The notes under the pieces are model-generated. The model worked only from the letters and a program-made list of their open reading frames with translations, had not been told where the DNA came from and made no database searches. A program made the translations under genes and the position numbers. 64,000 nt of DNA. Origin: Microbacterium sp. CH12i. GTDB taxonomy: Bacteria; Actinomycetota; Actinomycetes; Actinomycetales; Microbacteriaceae. The DNA lies in the NCBI RefSeq assembly GCF_000685355.1, contig NZ_JHET01000002.1:62001-126000 (forward strand), written 5' to 3'. Below, piece by piece: positions 63,251-64,000 of this stretch (the stretch's first letter is position 1; the number at the start of each line of letters is the position of its first letter).

Positions 63251-64000
63251 TCATTCCCACAACAGGGAACGCCGCAGTCGATCGGATTCTTTCTTTGCGT
63301 CGGGAACGACCTGCGCAAGTCCGGTGCCGGCCAGCCATGCGCCCACGACGGCCAGGCCCTCCACTTTCTGCACGGCAGAGCGGATCGCGCGTCGTCGATC
63401 GGCCGCTCCGATCAACGACGCCGGCTGCGCTTGCGTGAAGCGTGCGCGATGTGCGGAGACGAGCGTCGACGCGGCCAACGGCACCCCGAGCAACTTCGAT
63501 GCTTCCGCTAGTGCGAGCTGGGCTGCGGACGCATCATCGAGCTGAGCAGTCGCGGCCGGCTCACCCTGCGCGCCGAACGAGACCCGCACAATGTGGCGAG
63601 CGCCCGCCGTCTCACGCAGCCACGCCCACTTCGCCGTCGCGTGGGTGAGCGCCTTTGCCGTGTGGCTGCCGGGGACAGTCAGCACACCGGTGCCGCGCGG
63701 GGCAGCATCCAGAGCCGGCGCATCGAGCAATAAACTCACGATTTCGATCTCGGGCGCCGTCCCCGCGACGCCGAGGTCCGCTACGTGGCCAGCGAGCAGC
63801 GTGCGTGCAACAGGTTCGGTGGTGGCGATGATGACGGCATCGGCGGTGAGCGTCTCGATGACCGGATCTGCGTCCACGCCCTCACCCTGGGCACCCTCGT
63901 CCTTGGCTGCGTCCGGAAGCACCGGAAATGCGACAGCCCACCGTTCACCCTCGCGAACCAGAGCCTGCACATCGGCGCCGGTACGCACGACCGCACCCAA
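63251..64000 (-). CDS. hemY: Protoporphyrinogen/coproporphyrinogen oxidase (HemG/HemY-type), N-terminus beyond window
   Basis: C-terminal 249 residues of an FAD amine-oxidase-like enzyme. VVRTGADVQALVREGERWAV, ADAVIIATTEPVARTLLAGH and the FAD-binding end GLAVVGAWLAGTGLAQVVPD are typical of HemY. In a HemQ organism it should oxidise coproporphyrinogen III to coproporphyrin III. The reading frame is open through base 64000, so the start and FAD-binding N-terminus are off the edge. Confidence 0.87.
   Translation of the reverse strand: MGAVVRTGADVQALVREGERWAVAFPVLPDAAKDEGAQGEGVDADPVIETLTADAVIIATTEPVARTLLAGHVADLGVAGTAPEIEIVSLLLDAPALDAAPRGTGVLTVPGSHTAKALTHATAKWAWLRETAGARHIVRVSFGAQGEPAATAQLDDASAAQLALAEASKLLGVPLAASTLVSAHRARFTQAQPASLIGAADRRRAIRSAVQKVEGLAVVGAWLAGTGLAQVVPDAKKESDRLRRSLLWE

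Overview
The window looks like chromosome of a high-G+C actinobacterium, most likely a Microbacteriaceae member near Microbacterium. The grounds are strongly G/C-biased third codon positions, constant use of the words GGATGCC and GCATCC in coding DNA, a HemQ-type heme pathway, DUF3618/YtxH/holin-like small membrane proteins, and many GTG starts and ATGA/GTGA overlaps. No rRNA, tRNA or CRISPR array was seen. All calls are by reading; no search was run.

Region 1 (1-8123) is all on the minus strand and looks lower in G+C. It holds a branched-chain-amino-acid-type ABC importer (livK-H-M-G, last gene cut by the window edge) behind a Zn alcohol dehydrogenase, an SDR and an acyl-CoA-dehydrogenase-fold flavoprotein. 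About 900 bp of gene-free DNA follows, with wrecks of IS3-like and IS66-like transposases and a perfect 27-bp palindrome. Region 2 (8124-13770) is a methylcitrate operon: gntR-prpD-prpB-prpC-thiolase. Region 3 (13793-15405) has a VOC protein and an EamA transporter.

Region 4 (15453-37766, with an outlier at 41835-43282) is the main interest: a large carbohydrate-acid region with at least two circuits. (a) A complete non-phosphorylative L-fucose pathway: fucose mutarotase, L-fucose dehydrogenase (AKR), fuconolactonase, L-fuconate dehydratase with its catalytic residues, 2-keto-3-deoxy-L-fuconate dehydrogenase (SDR), 2,4-diketo acid hydrolase (FAH family), and an FCD-type GntR regulator. An operator-like palindrome, ACATCNGATGT, lies at three promoters. 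(b) An unassigned phosphosugar module: GPI-type cupin, FGGY kinase, 2-hydroxyacid dehydrogenase, shikimate-dehydrogenase-like protein, phosphotriesterase-like lactonase, small transaldolase, ribokinase, RbsD and a UTRA-type GntR. A second operator-like palindrome, roughly CTTGTNANTACAGG, marks these promoters and also a KDPG aldolase/TSUP operon 6 kb further on. A ribose-type ABC importer sits between the circuits with both operator types upstream, so it may serve both. A ketose 3-epimerase and a LacI regulator form a third, divergent unit.

Region 5 (36178-57014) is housekeeping: a CBS/cysteine-synthase-like PLP enzyme, ACT protein, AKR, DUF4407 protein, RlmN, SDRs, DUF488, a TPP-riboswitch-controlled ECF (YkoEDC-type) thiamine-precursor importer, a D,D-carboxypeptidase-like protein, a heterodimeric ABC exporter, a 3-hydroxyisobutyryl-CoA hydrolase-like protein, an ABC-2 ATPase and a PH-like protein. 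Region 6 (57159-64000) holds the late heme genes hemL-B-D-C-Q and the end of a hemG/hemY-type oxidase, interrupted by a YtxH/holin/DUF3618 trio.

Two features run through the whole window. First, 14 genes, including hemC and hemL, each carry one or two apparent single-base deletions (18 in all, no insertion), often where a GG would sit before TC or CGCC. This looks like systematic sequence error rather than gene decay. Second, many intergenic gaps hold imperfect palindromes of about 55-95 bp that fall into several families with related arms.
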